Positions 62,510 through 64,000 of a stretch of 64,000 nucleotides of DNA are shown piece after piece. The notes beneath the pieces were generated by a model that saw only the letters and a list, made by a program, of their open reading frames with translations, searched no databases and was not told where the DNA came from. Origin of the DNA: Streptomyces odontomachi (GTDB lineage: Bacteria > Actinomycetota > Actinomycetes > Streptomycetales > Streptomycetaceae); NCBI RefSeq assembly GCF_024435355.1, contig NZ_JAMJWG010000017.1, positions 186,001-250,000 of the forward strand. The letters are read 5' to 3'. Both the position numbers and the translations under genes were made by a program. Positions within the stretch are counted from its first letter, which is position 1; every line of letters starts with the position of its first letter.

Positions 62510-63166
62510 ATGACGCCGACGGTGACAGTGGTGGGGATCGGCGGGTCGCTCCGGTCCGGCTCGACAGCGGAACGCGCACTGCGCACGGTGCTGGCCGAGG
62601 CGGCCCGGCGCGGGGCCGCAACCCGCCTGATCGCGGGCCCCGACCTGCTGATGCCGCTCTACGACCCGCGGGAGCCGGTCCGTTCCCCGCAGGCGGTCCG
62701 GCTGCTCTCCGAGATCGCTGCGGCGGACGGGCTCGTCCTGGCCAGTCCCGCTTATCACGGGAGCGTCTCCGGGCTGGTGAAGAACGCCCTCGATCACGTC
62801 GAGGAGTTGCGTGCGGACGTCCGCCCGTACTTCACCGGCCGCGCCGTCGGCTGTGTCGCCGTCGGCCAGGGCTGGCAGGGCGCGGTGGCCACGCTGGCGG
62901 CGCTGCGCGACACCGTTTTCGCGTTGCGCGGCTGGCCCACTCCGCTCGGGGTGGCGCTGAACACCGCCGAGGTGGGTTTCAAGCCGGGCGGGCGGTGCAC
63001 CGACGACCGTGTGCAGGCCCAGCTGGAGACCGTGGCGGGGCAGGTGGTGGAGTTCGCCCGCATGCGCCTGGACGCGACTCGACCGCCACCACCTGGGGAC
63101 CTTCCTGCCGGAGCCGGAGCCGGAGCCGGAGCTCGTGCCGAACTCGACGTGGGACGACTGCCGTGA
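62510..63166 (+). CDS. NAD(P)H-dependent FMN reductase
   Basis: A 218-residue flavodoxin-fold FMN reductase: GIGGSLRSGSTAE (phosphate loop), then SPAYHGSVSGLVKNALDHVEEL, the usual flavin-binding pattern. It likely supplies reduced flavin to the LLM monooxygenase and to the halogenase-like enzyme, both of which need it. The last ~30 residues are a Gly/Ala/Pro tail that includes an AGAGAGAGA repeat, coded by a GGAGCC hexamer array (about 63106-63133). The stop overlaps the GTG of the thioesterase gene. Confidence 0.9.
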   Translation: MTPTVTVVGIGGSLRSGSTAERALRTVLAEAARRGAATRLIAGPDLLMPLYDPREPVRSPQAVRLLSEIAAADGLVLASPAYHGSVSGLVKNALDHVEELRADVRPYFTGRAVGCVAVGQGWQGAVATLAALRDTVFALRGWPTPLGVALNTAEVGFKPGGRCTDDRVQAQLETVAGQVVEFARMRLDATRPPPPGDLPAGAGAGAGARAELDVGRLP

Positions 63167-63990
63167 TCAATCCTGTTTCCCAACCTGTTTCCCAAGATTC
63201 CCACGCGCCCGGCGGGCGGGCCGCGCACCCGGGCACGCGCGCGGACCACGGGCTGTGGCTGCGGCGCTACCACCCGGTTCCCGGTGCGGCGGTGCGGCTG
63301 GTGTGCTGCCCGCATTCGGGTGGCTCCGCCAGCTACTACCAGCCGCTCTCCGCGGCCCTGTCGCCGACCGTGGAGGCCATCGCGGTGCAGTACCCCGGCC
63401 ATCAGGACCGCCGCGCCGAACCCCTGGTCGGCGACCTGCGGGAACTTGCCGCCCGGCTGGTCGAGGTGCTCGCCGAAGAACCGGGTCCGCTGGCCCTCTT
63501 CGGCCACAGCATGGGCGCGATGCTCGCGTTCGAGGCGGCACGACAGCTCGAAGCCGGCGGCCGGGAGATCGCCGCCCTGTTCGTGTCCAGCCATCGGGCG
63601 CCCGCCGTGCACCGCGACGAAGGGCTGCACCGCACCAGCGACGCCGACCTGCTGCACGAGGTGCGCAGACTGAGCGGCACCGACCTCGACCTACTCGACG
63701 ACGACGACATCGTGCAGATGGTGCTCCCGGTGATTCGCAACGACACCCGGGCGGTCGAGACCTACCGCCATGACGCCGCGAACGACCCGGTCCTGGGCTG
63801 CCCGATCACCGCACTCATGGGCACCAGTGACCCCAGGGTCACCCTGACGGAGGCCGACCGGTGGCGGGCACACACGTCGGGCCGGTTCGCCCTGCACACC
63901 TTCCCGGGCGGCCACTTCTACCTGAACGTGCACACGGCCGCGCTCGGCCGGCTGATGAGCGCGCGACTCACTGGGGGGCTTGATGAGTGA
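63163..63990 (+). CDS. Type II thioesterase (editing)
   Basis: A 275-residue thioesterase of the RifR/GrsT type that removes wrong or stalled acyl groups from carrier domains. Landmarks are VRLVCCPHSGGSASYYQPL, VQYPGHQDRR, the nucleophile FGHSMGAMLAFE and the His-bearing FPGGHFYLNVH. The first 40 residues are an extra Ser/Pro/Gly region. GTG 63163 overlaps the FMN reductase stop (GTGA). A type II TE implies carrier-protein chemistry nearby, and the truncated gene that follows may be an NRPS or PKS. Confidence 0.9.
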   Translation: MINPVSQPVSQDSHAPGGRAAHPGTRADHGLWLRRYHPVPGAAVRLVCCPHSGGSASYYQPLSAALSPTVEAIAVQYPGHQDRRAEPLVGDLRELAARLVEVLAEEPGPLALFGHSMGAMLAFEAARQLEAGGREIAALFVSSHRAPAVHRDEGLHRTSDADLLHEVRRLSGTDLDLLDDDDIVQMVLPVIRNDTRAVETYRHDAANDPVLGCPITALMGTSDPRVTLTEADRWRAHTSGRFALHTFPGGHFYLNVHTAALGRLMSARLTGGLDE

Positions 63991-64000
63991 CGCGGACACC
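63983..64000 (+). CDS. Start of a further gene, cut by the window edge
   Basis: ATG at 63983 overlaps the thioesterase stop (63988-63990) and reads MSDADT before the end of the sequence. GGGGGG lies 5-10 bases upstream. Only the coupled start is visible; function unknown. Confidence 0.55.

Noticed and set aside
1..64000. CRISPR arrays, tRNA or rRNA genes, complete insertion sequences
   Set aside because: None seen: no regularly spaced repeat-spacer units, no tRNA-like cloverleaf, no transposase. The short repeats found are listed separately.

Overview
The window is high-GC actinobacterial DNA, almost certainly Streptomyces or a close relative. Supporting signs are very GC-rich codon third positions, many GTG/TTG starts, translational coupling through ATGA/GTGA overlaps, an XRE/DUF397 gene pair, a SigB/F-type sigma factor, secreted polysaccharide hydrolases, dense NRPS and secondary-metabolite genes, and rare TTA leucine codons in just two genes checked, both of one biosynthetic locus.

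Layout. (1) 1-12.1 kb: a LysR regulator and a co-directional CoA-thioester catabolic run: DUF35 Zn-ribbon/OB protein, thiolase-like enzyme, two-subunit CoA-transferase (B subunit frameshifted near 3895), two acyl-CoA dehydrogenases, a FadB-like hydratase/dehydrogenase, a CaiB-type CoA-transferase, an enoyl-CoA hydratase and an MFS carrier. Together they look like a beta-oxidation or side-chain cleavage pathway for an unknown acid. (2) 12.1-30 kb: a mixed accessory stretch. It holds a phosphatase fragment, a secreted GH62 arabinofuranosidase, a TPR protein downstream of a large kinase-TPR-WD40 protein, a secreted clan-A glycosidase, a sigma factor, a BrkB-type membrane protein lacking a normal start, a secreted nuclease/phosphatase-fold protein, an XRE/DUF397 pair, and two secreted proteins of uncertain function. 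(3) 30-50.3 kb, minus strand: a hybrid NRPS cluster. In transcription order it is acyl ligase, MFS exporter, MbtH, A-PCP, luciferase-like monooxygenase, C-A-PCP-E, C-A-PCP-TE, C-A-PCP and KS-PCP. Most genes overlap by 4-10 bases, so this is one operon. The thioesterase sits in the middle of the gene order and the KS has no acyltransferase, so assembly order cannot be read from gene order. (4) 50.4-52.6 kb: a GAPDH and a GlxA/AraC-type regulator. (5) 52.6-64 kb, plus strand: an isonitrile locus. It has an MFS carrier, a PvcA-type isonitrile synthase, a PvcB-type Fe/2-oxoglutarate oxygenase, a flavin-dependent halogenase-like enzyme, a VAO-type FAD oxidase, a luciferase-like monooxygenase, an alpha/beta hydrolase, an FMN reductase and a type II thioesterase. 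One further gene starts at the right edge.

The isonitrile locus is the most promising system here. PvcA/PvcB homologues make (vinyl) isonitriles from aromatic amino acids in known pathways. The added halogenase-like, VAO-type and luciferase-like enzymes suggest a halogenated or otherwise oxidised aromatic isonitrile. Two near-identical 36-base repeats, each with a 7-8 bp-arm palindrome, lie just ahead of the synthase gene and look like operators. TTA codons in the carrier and the synthase suggest bldA control. Product structures, substrates and regulators are inference; no database search was possible.
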